Source: Balanoglossus misakiensis (taxonomy: Eukaryota; Hemichordata). Taken from it: 64,000 nt of DNA. The translations under genes and the position numbers were made by a program. Positions 11,535 through 22,860 of this stretch are shown piece after piece. The notes beneath the pieces are model-generated. The model worked only from the letters and a program-made list of their open reading frames with translations. It was not told where the DNA came from and made no database searches. The stretch is taken from assembly GCA_040954595.2 (NCBI GenBank), contig CM082593.2:10106001-10170000 (forward strand). The letters run 5' to 3'. How positions within the stretch are numbered: position 1 is the stretch's first letter; each line of letters starts with the position of its first letter.

Positions 11535-14500
11535 GTTTTTTTTTTAAAAATCGACGAACCTATGATTTTTTTCAAAATCGACGAAATTTTGTGATTTTAC
11601 AAAGTCGAAAATTTTGTCATTTTTTGATGATTTTCAACCATGATTTTTTTTCAAAAATCGACGAAAATTTGAGATTTTGCAAAGACGAAAATTTGTCATT
11701 TTTGATGATTTTTACCCATGATTTTTTTTCAAAAATGGACGAAATTTTGAGATTTTGCAAAGACGAAAATTTGTCATTTTTTGATGATTTTCACCCAAAG
11801 ATTTTTTTTCAAAAATCGACGAAATTTTGAGATTTTGCAGAGAGGAAAATTTGTCATTTTTTCATGATTTTCCCCCATGATTTTTTTCAAAAATCGACGA
11901 AATTTTGAGATTTTGCAAAGTCGAAAATTTGTCATTTTTTGATGATTTTCACCCACGATTTTTTCAAAAATTGACGAAATTTTGAGATTTTGCAAAGTCG
12001 AAAATTTGTCATTTTTTGATGATTTTCACCCACGATTTTTTCAAAAATTGACGAAATGTTGAGATTTTGCAAAGTCGAAAATTTGTCATTTTTTGATGAT
12101 TTTCACCCATGATTTTTTTCAAAGATGGACGAAATTTTGAGATTTTGCAAAGACGAAAATTTGTCATTTTTTCATGATTTTCCCCCATGATTTTTTTCAA
12201 AAATCGTCGAAATTTTGAGATTTTGCAAAGTCGAAAATTTTGTCATTTTTTGATGATTTTCAACAATGATTTTTTTTCAAAAATCGACGAAAATTTGAGA
12301 TTTTGCAAAGATGAAAATTTGTCATTTTTGATGATTTTTACCCATAATTTTTTTTCAGAAATGGACGAAATTTTGAGATTTTGCAAAGTCGAAAATTTGT
12401 CATTTATTAATGATTTTCACCCATGATTTTTTTTCAAAAATCGACAAAATTTTGAGATTTTGCAAAGTCGAAAATTTGTAATTTTTTGATGATTTTCACC
12501 CATGTTTTTTTTCAAAATTGAACGAACCCATGATTTTTTTCAAAAATCTACGAAATTTTGAGATTTTGCAAAGTCGAAAATTTGTCATTTTTTGATGATT
12601 TTCACCCATGATTTTTTTCAAAAATCGACGAAATTTTGAGATTTTGCAAATTCGAAAATTTGTAATTTTTTGATGATTTTCACCCATGTTTTTTTTCAAA
12701 AATCAACGAACCCATGATTTTTTTTTCAAAAATCGACGAAATTTTGAGATTTTGCAAAGACGAAAATTTGTAATTTTTTGATGATTTTCACCCATGACTT
12801 TTTTTCAAAAATTTACGAAATTTTGAGATTTTGCAAAGTCGAAAATTTGTCATTTTTTGATGATTTTCACCCATGATTTTTCTCAAAAAAAGACGAAATT
12901 TTGAGATTTTGGAAAGTCGAAAATTTGTCATTTTTTGATGATTTTCACCCATGATTTTTTTTCAAAAATTGACGAAATTTTGAGATTTTGCAAAGTCGAA
13001 AATTTGTAATTTTTTGATGATTTTCACCCATGTTTTTTTCAAAATTGAACGAACCCATGATTTTTTTCAAAAATCGACGAAATTTTTAGATTTTGCAAAG
13101 TCGAAAATTTGTCATTTTTTGATGATTTTCACCCATGATTTTTTTCAAAAATCGACGAAATTTTGAGATTTTGCAAAGTCGAAAATTTGTCATCTTTTGA
13201 TGTTTTTCACCCAAGACTTTTTTTTCAAAAATTTACGAAATTTTGAGATTTTGCAAAGTCGAAAATTTGTCATTTTTTGATGATTTTCACCCATGTTTTT
13301 TTTTTCAAAAATCGACGAAATTTTGAGATTTTGCAAATTCGAAAATTTGTAATTTTTTGATGATTTTCACCCATGTTTTTTTTCAAAAATCAACGAACCC
13401 ATGATTTTTTTTCAAAAGAGGACAAAATTTTGAGATTTTGCAAAGTCGAAAATTTGTCATTTTTTGATGATTTTCACCCATGATTTTTTTCAAAAATCGA
13501 CGAAATTTTGAGATTTTGCAAAGTCGAAAAGTTGTCATTTTTTGATGATTTTCACCCATGATTTTTTTTCAAAAATCGACGAAATTTTGAGATTTTGCAA
13601 AGTCGAAAATTTGTCATTTATTAATGATTTTCACCCATGATTTTTTTTCAAAAATCGACAAAATTTTGAAATTTTGCAAAGTCGAAAATTTGTAATTTTT
13701 TGATGATTTTCACCCATGTTTTTTTTCAAAATTGAACGAACCCATGATTTTTTTCAAAAATCGACGAAATTTTGAGATTTTGCAAAGTCGAAAATTTGTC
13801 ATTTTTTGATGATTTTCACCATGATTTTTTTTTAAAAATCGACGAAATTTTGAGATTTTGCAAAGACGAAAATTTGTCATTTTTTGATGATTTTCACCCA
13901 TGTTTTTTTTCAAAAATCAACGAACCCATGATTTTTTTTCAAAAAAGGACAAAATTTTGAGATTTTGCAAAGTCGAAAATTTGTCATTTTTTGATGATTT
14001 TCACCCATGATTTTTTTTCAAAAATTGACGAAATTTTGAGATTTTGCAAAGTCGAAAATTTGTAATTTTTTGATGATTTTCACCCATGTTTTTTTTCAAA
14101 ATTGAACGAACCCATGATTTTTTTCAAAAATCGACGAAATTTTTAGATTTTGCAAAGTCGAAAATTTGTCATTTTTTGATGATTTTCACCCATGATTTTT
14201 TTCAAAAATCGACGAAATTTTGAGATTTTGCAAAGTCGAAAATTTGTCATTTTTTTATGATTTTCACCCAAGACTTTTTTTCAAAAATTTACGAAATTTT
14301 GAGATTTTGCAAAGTCGAAAATTTGTCATTTTTTGATGATTTTCACCCATGTTTTTTTTTTTCAAAAATCGACGAAATTTTGAGATTTTGCAAATTCGAA
14401 AATTTTTAATTTTTTGATGATTTTCACCCATGTTTTTTTTCAAAAATCAACGAACCCATGATTTTTTTTCAAAAGAGGACAACATTTTGAGATTTTGCAA

Positions 14501-15456
14501 AGTCGAAAATTTGTCATTTTTTGATGATTTTCACCCATGATTTTTTTTCAAAAATCGACGAAATTTTGAGATTTTGCAAAGTCGAAAATTTGTCATTTTT
14601 TGATGATTTTCACCCATGATTTTTTTTCAAAAATCGACGAAATTTTGAGATTTTGCAAAGTCGAAAATTTGTCATTTATTAATGATTTTCACCCATGATT
14701 TTTTTTCAAAAATCGACAAAATTTTGAGATTTTGCAAAGTCGAAAATTTGTAATTTTTTGATGATTTTCACCCATGTTTTTTTTCAAAATTGAACGAACC
14801 CATGATTTTTTTCAAAAATCGACGAAATTTTGAGATTTTGCAAAGTCGAAAATTTGTCATTTTTTGATGATTTTCACCCATGATTTTTTTCAAAAATCGA
14901 CAAAATTTTTAGATTTTGCAAAGTCGAAAATTTGTCATTTTTTGATTATTTTCACCCATGATTTTTTTCAAAAATCGACAAAATTTTTAGATTTTGCAAA
15001 GTCGAAAATTTGTCATTTTTTGATGATTTTCACCATGATTTTTTTTTAAAAATCGACGAAATTTTGAGATTTTGCAAAGACGAAAATTTGTCATTTTTTG
15101 ATGATTTTCACCCATGTTTTTTTCAAAAATCAACGAACCCATGATTTTTTTTCAAAAAAGGACAAAATTTTGAGATTTTGCAAAGTCGAAAATTTGTCAT
15201 TTATTAATGATTTTCACCCATGATTTTTTTTCAAAAATCGACAAAATTTTGAGATTTTGCAAAGTCGAAAATTTGTCATTTTTTGATGATTTTCACCCAT
15301 GATTTTTTTCAAAAGTCGACGAAATTTTGAGATTTTGCAAAGACAAATTTTTTTCATTTTTTGATGATTTTCACCCGTGATTTTTTTCAAAAATAGACAA
15401 AATTTTGAGATTTTGCAAAGTCGAAAATTTGTAATTTTTTGATGATTTTCACCCAT

Positions 15457-15484
15457 GTTTTTTTTCAAAATTGAACGAACCCAT
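15457..15484 (+). repeat. Short unit type S2 (27-28 bp), representative
   Basis: The unit is a T tract followed by CAAAATTGAACGAACCCAT. It has the same 50 bp deletion as S1, with two substitutions in the segment between the T tract and AACGAA. T length is 6, 7 or 8; a GGTTTTTT form occurs near 1,344, 8,140, 9,763, 36,771 and 37,641. The monomer before S2 nearly always has GTAATTTTTT. The shared deletion endpoints suggest that S1 and S2 descend from one deletion event. Confidence 0.93.
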
Positions 15485-15562
15485 GATTTTTTTCAAAAAT
15501 CGACGAAATTTTGAGATTTTGCAAAGTCGAAAATTTGTCATTTTTTGATGATTTTCACCCAT

Positions 15563-15579
15563 GATTTTTTTCAAAAATC
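15563..15579 (+). repeat. Inverted repeat inside the monomer (7 bp arms)
   Basis: GATTTTT and AAAAATC are perfect reverse complements separated by TTC. The structure recurs in most full monomers and its loop length changes with T-tract length. It is disturbed in units with GTTTT, TTTAC, GGAC or CTC variants. Whether it forms a cruciform or binds a protein cannot be told from sequence. Confidence 0.7.
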
Positions 15580-15640
15580 GACGAAATTTTGAGATTTTGC
15601 AAAGTCGAAAATTTGTCATTTTTTGATGATTTTCACCCAT
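15563..15640 (+). repeat. Representative full-length 78 bp monomer
   Basis: This copy matches the majority base at every position I compared. By hand count it has 10 C and 11 G in 78 bp and three CpG sites (two in TCGACG, one in GTCGAAAA). A/T runs recur about every 8-12 bp. Recurrent variants are TCGACAAA for TCGACGAA, GTAATTTTTT for GTCATTTTTT, AAATTCG or AAGACG for AAGTCG, CATTTATTAATG for CATTTTTTGATG, TTTCTCAAAAATCG in the T tract, and GACTTTTTTT with TTTACG. The variants recur at fixed places in higher-order repeats, so they are inherited and not scattered noise. Confidence 0.95.
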
Positions 15641-15874
15641 GATTTTTTTCAAAAATCGACAAAATTTCTAGATTTTGCAAAGTCGAAAATTTGTCATTTT
15701 TTGATTATTTTCACCCATGATTTTTTTCAAAAATCGACAAAATTTTTAGATTTTGCAAAGTCGAAAATTTGTCATTTTTTGATGATTTTCACCATGATTT
15801 TTTTTTAAAAATCGACGAAATTTTGAGATTTTGCAAAGACGAAAATTTGTCATTTTTTGATGATTTTCACCCAT

Positions 15875-15902
15875 GTTTTTTTTCAAAAATCAACGAACCC
15901 AT
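15875..15902 (+). repeat. Short unit type S1 (28 bp), representative
   Basis: The unit is GTTTTTTTT followed by CAAAAATCAACGAACCCAT. Compared with the full monomer it joins CGAA directly to CCCAT, so exactly 50 bp from the AAATTTTGAG segment to TTTTCA are missing. Most S1 copies start GTTTT in place of GATTTT; some keep GATTTT (near 658, 2,346, 7,456 and 36,251). A further form lacks ATG and reads CACCCTTTTTTTTC (near 22,331, 24,271, 25,291, 33,051 and 63,691). Another reads AAAAATAAACGAACCC (near 21,501, 23,441, 32,371, 39,801 and 62,161). Confidence 0.93.
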
Positions 15903-17679
15903 GATTTTTTTTCAAAAAAGGACAAAATTTTGAGATTTTGCAAAGTCGAAAATTTGTCATTTATTAATGATTTTCACCCATGATTTTTTTTCAAAAATCG
16001 ACAAAATTTTGAGATTTTGCAAAGTCGAAAATTTGTAATTTTTTGATGATTTTCACCCATGTTTTTTTCAAAATTGAACGAACCCATGATTTTTTTCAAA
16101 AATCGACGAAATTTTGAGATTTTGCAAAGTCGAAAATTTGTCATTTTTTGATGATTTTCACCCATGATTTTTTTCAAAAATCGACGAAATTTTGAGATTT
16201 TGCAAAGTCGAAAATTTGTCATTTTTTGATGATTTTCACCCATGATTTTTTTCAAAAATCGACAAAATTTCTAGATTTTGCAAAGTCGAAAATTTGTCAT
16301 TTTTTGATTATTTTCACCCATGATTTTTTTCAAAAATCGACAAAATTTTTAGATTTTGCAAAGTCGAAAATTTGTCATTTTTTGATGATTTTCACCATGA
16401 TTTTTTTTTAAAAATCGACGAAATTTTGAGATTTTGCAAAGACGAAAATTTGTCATTTTTTGATGATTTTCACCCATGTTTTTTTTCAAAAATCAACGAA
16501 CCCATGATTTTTTTTCAAAAAAGGACAAAATTTTGAGATTTTGCAAAGTCGAAAATTTGTCATTTATTAATGATTTTCACCCATGATTTTTTTTCAAAAA
16601 TCGACAAAATTTTGAGATTTTGCAAAGTCGAAAATTTGTAATTTTTTGATGATTTTCACCCATGTTTTTTTCAAAATTGAACGAACCCATGATTTTTTTC
16701 AAAAATCGACGAAATTTTGAGATTTTGCAAGTCGAAAATTTGTCATTTTTTGATGATTTTCACCCATGATTTTTTTCAAAAATCGACAAAATTTTTAGAT
16801 TTTGCAAAGTCGAAAATTTGTCATTTTTTGATTATTTTCACCCATGATTTTTTTCAAAAATCGACAAAATTTTTAGATTTTGCAAAGTCGAAAATTTGTC
16901 ATTTTTTGATGATTTTCACCATGATTTTTTTTTAAAAATCGACGAAATTTTGAGATTTTGCAAAGACGAAAATTTGTCATTTTTTGATGATTTTCACCCA
17001 TGTTTTTTTTCAAAAATCAACGAACCCATGATTTTTTTTCAAAAAAGGACAAAATTTTGAGATTTTGCAAAGTCGAAAATTTGTCATTTATTAATGATTT
17101 TCACCCATGATTTTTTTTCAAAAATCGACAAAATTTTGAGATTTTGCAAAGTCGAAAATTTGTAATTTTTTGATGATTTTCACCCATGTTTTTTTCAAAA
17201 TTGAACGAACCCATGATTTTTTTCAAAAATCGACGAAATTTTGAGATTTTGCAAAGTCGAAAATTTGTCATTTTTTGATGATTTTCACCCATGATTTTTT
17301 TCAAAAATCGACAAAATTTTTAGATTTTGCAAAGTCGAAAATTTGTCATTTTTTGATTATTTTCACCCATGATTTTTTTCAAAAATCGACAAAATTTTTA
17401 GATTTTGCAAAGTCGAAAATTTGTCATTTTTTGATGATTTTCACCATGATTTTTTTTTTAAAAATCGACGAAATTTTGAGATTTTGCAAAGACGAAAATT
17501 TGTCATTTTTTGATGATTTTCACCCATGATTTTTTTTCAAAAATGTACGAAATTTTGAGATTTTGCAAAGTCGAAAATTTGTCGTTTTTTGATGATTTTC
17601 ACCCATGATTTTTTTCAAAAATCGACAAAATTTTGAGATTTTGCAAAGACGAAAATTTGTCATTTTTTGATGATTTTCA

Positions 17680-18540
17680 CCCATGATTTTTTTCAAAAGT
17701 CGACGAAATTTTGAGATTTTGCAAAGACAAAATTTTTTCATTTTTTGATGATTTTCACCAGTGATTTTTTTCAAAAATAGACAAAATTTTAAGATTTTGC
17801 AAAGTCGAAAATTTGTAATTTTTTGATGATTTTCACCCATGTTTTTTTTCAAAATTGAACGAACCCAAGATTTTTTTCAAAAATCGACGAAATTTTGAGA
17901 TTTTGCAAAGTCGAAAATTTGTCATTTTTTGATGATTTTCACCCATGATTTTTTTCAAAAATCGACGAAATTTTGAGATTTTGCAAAGTCGAAAATTTGT
18001 CATTTTTTGATGATTTTCACCCGACTTTTTTTCAAAAATTTACGAAATTTTGAGATTTTGCAAAGTCGAAAATTTGTCATTTTTTGATGATTTTCACCCA
18101 TGTTTTTTTTTTTCAAAAATCGACGAAATTTTGAGATTTTGCAAATTCGAAAATTTGTAATTTTTTGATGATTTTCACCCATGATTTTTTTCAAAAGTCG
18201 ACGAAATTTTGAGATTTTGCAAAGACAAAATTTTTTCATTTTTTGATGATTTTCACCCGTGATTTTTTTCAAAAATAGACAAAATTTTAAGATTTTGCAA
18301 AGTCGAAAATTTGTAATTTTTTGATGATTTTCACCCATGTTTTTTTTCAAAATTGAACGAACCCAAGATTTTTTTCAAAAATCGACGAAATTTTGAGATT
18401 TTGCAAAGTCGAAAATTTGTCATTTTTTGATGATTTTCACCCATGATTTTTTTCAAAAATCGACGAAATTTTGAGATTTTGCAAAGTCGAAAATTTGTCA
18501 TTTTTTGATGATTTTCACCCAAGACTTTTTTTCAAAAATT
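17680..18540 (+). repeat. 498 bp tandem duplication (first locus)
   Basis: The CAAAAGTCGACG monomer at 17,694 recurs at 18,192, and the S2 unit near 17,841 recurs near 18,341, both at offset 498-500. The first copy has CACCCGACTTTT near 18,020 where the second has CACCCAAGACTTTT, a two-base loss. The same duplication is present at 28.9-29.7 kb but absent at 58.85-59.2 kb, so it arose before the 16-22 kb and 27-33 kb blocks separated. Confidence 0.85.
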
Positions 18541-20921
18541 TACGAAATTTTGAGATTTTGCAAAGTCGAAAATTTGTCATTTTTTGATGATTTTCACCCA
18601 TGTTTTTTTTTTTCAAAAATCGACGAAATTTTGAGATTTTGCAAATTCGAAAATTTGTAATTTTTTGATGATTTTCACCCATGTTTTTTTTCAAAAATCA
18701 ACGAACCCATGATTTTTTTTCAAAAGAGGACAAAATTTTGAGATTTTGCAAAGTCGAAAATTTGTCATTTTTTGATGATTTTCACCCATGATTTTTTTCA
18801 AAAATCGACGAAATTTTGAGATTTTGCAAAGTCGAAAATTTGTCATTTTTTGATGATTTTCACCCTTAATTTTTTTTCAAAAATCGACGAAATTTTGAGA
18901 TTTTGCAAAGTCGAAAATTTGTCATTTATTAATGATTTTCACCCATGATTTTTTTTCAAAAATCGACAAAATTTTGAGATTTTGCAAAGTCGAAAATTTG
19001 TAATTTTTTGATGATTTTCACCCATGTTTTTTTTCAAAATTTAACGAACCCATGATTTTTTTCAAAAATCGACGAAATTTTGAGATTTTGCAAAGTCGAA
19101 AATTTGTCATTTTTTGATGATTTTCACCCATGATTTTTTTCAAAAATCGACAAAATTTTTAGATTTTGCAAAGTCGAAAATTTGTCATTTTTTGATTATT
19201 TTCACCCATGATTTTTTTCAAAAATCGACAAAATTTTTAGATTTTGCAAAGTCGAAAATTTGTCATTTTTTGATGATTTTCACCATGATTTTTTTTTAAA
19301 AATCGACGAAATTTTGTGATTTTGCAAAGACGAAAATTTGTCATTTTTTGATGATTTTCACCCATGTTTTTTTTCAAAAATCAACGAACCCATGATTTTT
19401 TTTCAAAAAAGGACAAAATTTTGAGATTTTGCAAAGTCGAAAATTTGTCATTTTTTGATGATTTTCACCCATGATTTTTCTCAAAAATCGACGAAATTTT
19501 GAGATTTTGCAAAGTCGAAAATTTGTCATTTTTTGATGATTTTCACCCATGATTTTTTTTCAAAAATCGACGAAATTTTGAGATTTTGCAAAGTCGAAAA
19601 TTTGTCATTTATTAATGATTTTCACCCATGATTTTTTTTCAAAAATCGACAAAATTTTGAGATTTTGCAAAGTCGAAAATTTGTAATTTTTTGATGATTT
19701 CACCCATGTTTTTTTTCAAAATTGAACGAACCCATGATTTTTTTCAAAAATCGACGAAATTTTGAGATTTTGCAAAGTCGAAAATTTGTCATTTTTTGAT
19801 GATTTTCACCCATGATTTTTTTCAAAAATCGACAAAATTTTTAGATTTTGCAAAGTCGAAAATTTGTCATTTTTTGATTATTTTCACCCATGATTTTTTT
19901 CAAAAATCGACAAAATTTTTAGATTTTGCAAAGTCGAAAATTTGTCATTTTTGATGATTTTCACCATGATTTTTTTTTAAAAATCGACGAAATTTTGAGA
20001 TTTTGCAAAGACGAAAATTTGTCATTTTTTGATGATTTTCACCCATGTTTTTTTTCAAAAATCAACGAACCCATGATTTTTTTTCAAAAAAGGACAAAAT
20101 TTTGAGATTTTGCAAAGTCGAAAATTTGTCATTTATTAATGATTTTCACCCATGATTTTTTTTCAAAAATGTACGAAATTTTGAGATTTTACAAAGTCGA
20201 AAATTTGTCGTTTTTTGATGATTTTCACCCATGATTTTTTTCAAAAATCGACAAAATTTTGAGATTTTGCAAAGACGAAAATTTGTCATTTTTTGATGAT
20301 TTTCACCCATGATTTTTTTCAAAAGTCGACGAAATTTTGAGATTTTGCAAAGACAAATTTTTTTCATTTTTTGATGATTTTCACCCGTGATTTTTTTCAA
20401 AAATAGACAAAATTTTGAGATTTTGCAAAGTCGAAAATTTGTAATTTTTTGATGATTTTCACTCATGTTTTTTTTCAAAATTGAACGAACCCATGATTTT
20501 TTTCAAAAATCGACGAAATTTTGAGATTTTGCAAAGTCGAAAATTTGTCATTTTTTGATGATTTTCACCCATGATTTTTTTCAAAAATCGACGAAATTTT
20601 GAGATTTTGCAAAGTGGAAAATTTGTCATTTTTTGATGATTTTCACCCAAGACTTTTTTTCAAAAATTTACGAAATTTTGAGATTTTGCAAAGTCGAAAA
20701 TTTGTCATTTTTTGATGATTTTCACCCATGTTTTTTTTTTTCAAAAATCGACGAAATTTTGAGATTTTGCAAATTCGAAAATTTGTAATTTTTTGATGAT
20801 TTTCACCCATGTTTTTTTTCAAAAATCAACGAACCCATGATTTTTTTTCAAAAGAGGACAAAATTTTGAGATTTTGCAAAGTCGAAAATTTGTCATTTTT
20901 TGATGATTTTGACCCATGATT

Positions 20922-22860
20922 TTTTTCAAAAATCGACGAAATTTTGAGATTTTGCAAAGTCGAAAATTTGTCATTTTTTGATGATTTTCACCCATGATTT
21001 TTTTTCAAAAATCGACGAAATTTTTAGATTTTGCAAAGTCGAAAATTTGTCATTTATTAATGATTTTCACCCATGATTTTTTTTCAAAAATCGACAAAAT
21101 TTTGAGATTTTGCAAAGTCGAAAATTTGTAAATTTTTGATGATTTTCACCCATGTTTTTTTTCAAAATTGAACGAACCCATGATTTGTTTCAAAAATCGA
21201 CGAAATTTTGAGATTTTGCAAAGTCGAAAATTTGTCATTTTTTGATGATTTTCACCCATGATTTTTTTCAAAAATCGACAAAATTTTTAGATTTTGCAAA
21301 GTCGAAAATTTGTCATTTTTTGATTATTTTCACCCATGATTTTTTTCAAAAATCGACAAAATATTTAGATTTTGCAAAGTCGAAAATTTGTCATTTTTTG
21401 ATGATTTTCACCATGATTTTTTTTTAAAAATCGACGAAATTTTGAGATTTTGCAAAGACGAAAATTTGTCATTTTTTAATGATTTTCACCCATGTTTTTT
21501 TTCAAAAATAAACGAACCCATGATTTTTTTTCAAAAAAGGACAAAATTTTGAGATTTTGCAAAGTCGAAAATTTGTCATTTTTTGATGATTTTCACCCAT
21601 GATTTTTCTCAAAAATCGACGAAATTTTGAGATTTTGCAAAGTCGAAAATTTGTCATTTATTGATGATTTTCACCCATGATTTTTTTTCAAAAATCGACG
21701 AAATTTTGAGATTTTGCAAAGTCGAAAATTTGTCATTTATTAATGATTTTCACCCATGATTTTTTTTCAAAAATCGACAAAATTTTGAGATTTTGCAAAG
21801 TCGAAAATTTGTAATTTTTTGATGATTTTCACCCATGGTTTTTTTCAAAATTGAACGAACCCATGATTTTTTTCAAAAATCGACGAAATTTTGAGATTTT
21901 GCAAAGTCGAAAATTTGTCATTTTTTGATGATTTTCACCCATGATTTTTTTCAAAAATCGAAAAAATTTTTAGATTTTGCAAAGTCGAAAATTTGTCATT
22001 TTTTGATTATTTTCACCCATGATTTTTTTCAAAAATCGACAAAATTTTTAGATTTTGCAAAGTCGAAAATTTGTCATTTTTTGATGATTTTCACCATGAC
22101 TTTTTTTTTAAAAATCGACGAAATTTTGAGATTTTGCAAAGACGAAAATTTGTCATTTTTTGATGATTTTCACCCATGATTTTTTTTCAAAAATGTACGA
22201 AATTTTGAGATTTTGCAAAGACAAATTTTTTTCATTTTTTGATGATTTTCACCCATGATTTTTTTCAAAAATCGACGAAATTTGAGATTTTGCAAATTCG
22301 AAAATTTGTAATTTTTTGTTGATTTTCACCCTTTTTTTTCAAAAATCAACGAACCCATGATTTTTTTTCAAAAATCGACAAAATTTTGAGATTTTGCAAA
22401 GCCGAAAATTTGTCATTTTTTGATGATTTTCACCCATGATTTTTCTCAAAAATCGACGAAATTTTGAGATTTTGCAAAGACGAAAATTTGTCATTTTTTG
22501 ATGATTTTCACCCATGATTTTTTTTCAAAAATCTGCGAAATTTTGAGATTTTGCAAAGTCGAAAATTTGTCATTTATTAATGATTTTCACCCATGATTTT
22601 TTTCAAAAATCGACGAAATTTGAGATTTTGCAAATTCGAAAATTTGTAATTTTTTGTTGATTTTCACCCTTTTTTTTCAAAAATCAACGAACCCATGATT
22701 TTTGTTCAAAAATCGACAAAATTTAGAGATTTTGCAAAGTCGTAAATTTGTCATTTTTTGATGATTTTCACCCATGATTTTTTTTTCAAAAACCGACAAA
22801 ATTTTGAGATTTTGCAAAGTCGAAAATTTGTCATTTTTTGATGATTTTCACCATGATTTT
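20922..22860 (+). repeat. 1,939 bp tandem duplication, copy 1
   Basis: It matches 22,861-24,799 at a constant offset of 1,939 bp with almost no differences. Shared rare markers are GATTTGTTTC near 21,184 and 23,123, AAAATATTTAG near 21,360, GTAAATTTTTGATG near 21,128, ATCGAAAAAATTTTTAG near 21,957, and TTTTTTGTTGATTTTCACCC near 22,315. Only one copy is present in the equivalent blocks at 31.8-33.5 kb and 61.6-62.9 kb, so the doubling is specific to this block. Confidence 0.9.

Larger units (their letters stand above)
10448..12424 (+). repeat. Divergent island of satellite monomers
   Basis: The monomers here carry variants not seen elsewhere in the window: TTTTGCAGTAAAA, TTTTGCAGTCGAAAA, GCAGAGGAAAA, CAAAAATGGACG, GAAAATTTTGTCATT, TTTTCATGATTTTCCCCCATG, CCCACGATTTTTTC and CATGTCTTTTTT. 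S1 and S2 are missing apart from one degenerate unit near 11,533-11,563 (CGAACCTATG). There is an internal period of about 626-665 bp: 11,565-11,730 matches 12,190-12,360 at offset 626, and 11,044-11,230 matches 11,707-11,900 at offset about 664. Those copies differ at about 4% of positions by eye, far more than duplicates elsewhere in the window. The island ends where a CATTTATTAATG monomer leads into the next domain. Confidence 0.88.
12425..20921 (+). repeat. Alternating S1/S2 domain with ~340/680 bp higher-order repeat
   Basis: Short units alternate strictly from about 12.5 to 17.2 kb and again from 18.7 kb, mostly at spacings near 340 bp (four monomers) and less often 184, 262 or 418 bp. 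Two successive half-units form a period of about 680 bp, clearest at S1 sites near 18,691, 19,371 and 20,051. The monomer after S1 usually has AAAAAAGGACAAAA or CAAAAGAGGACAAAA. A smaller tandem duplication of about 603 bp separates the equivalent blocks at 15,623 and 16,226. An odd 76 bp monomer with GCAAGTCG (two A missing) lies near 16,730. Confidence 0.88.

Noticed and set aside
10448-12424. Divergent island as a degenerate gene or a different satellite family
   Set aside because: Every unit still aligns along its length to the same 78 bp monomer in the same orientation, so it is a divergent branch of the same family.
15457-15484. Short units as remnants or target sites of a transposon
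   Set aside because: They align fully to the two ends of the monomer with one 50 bp deletion; no foreign bases, terminal repeats or target-site duplications are visible.
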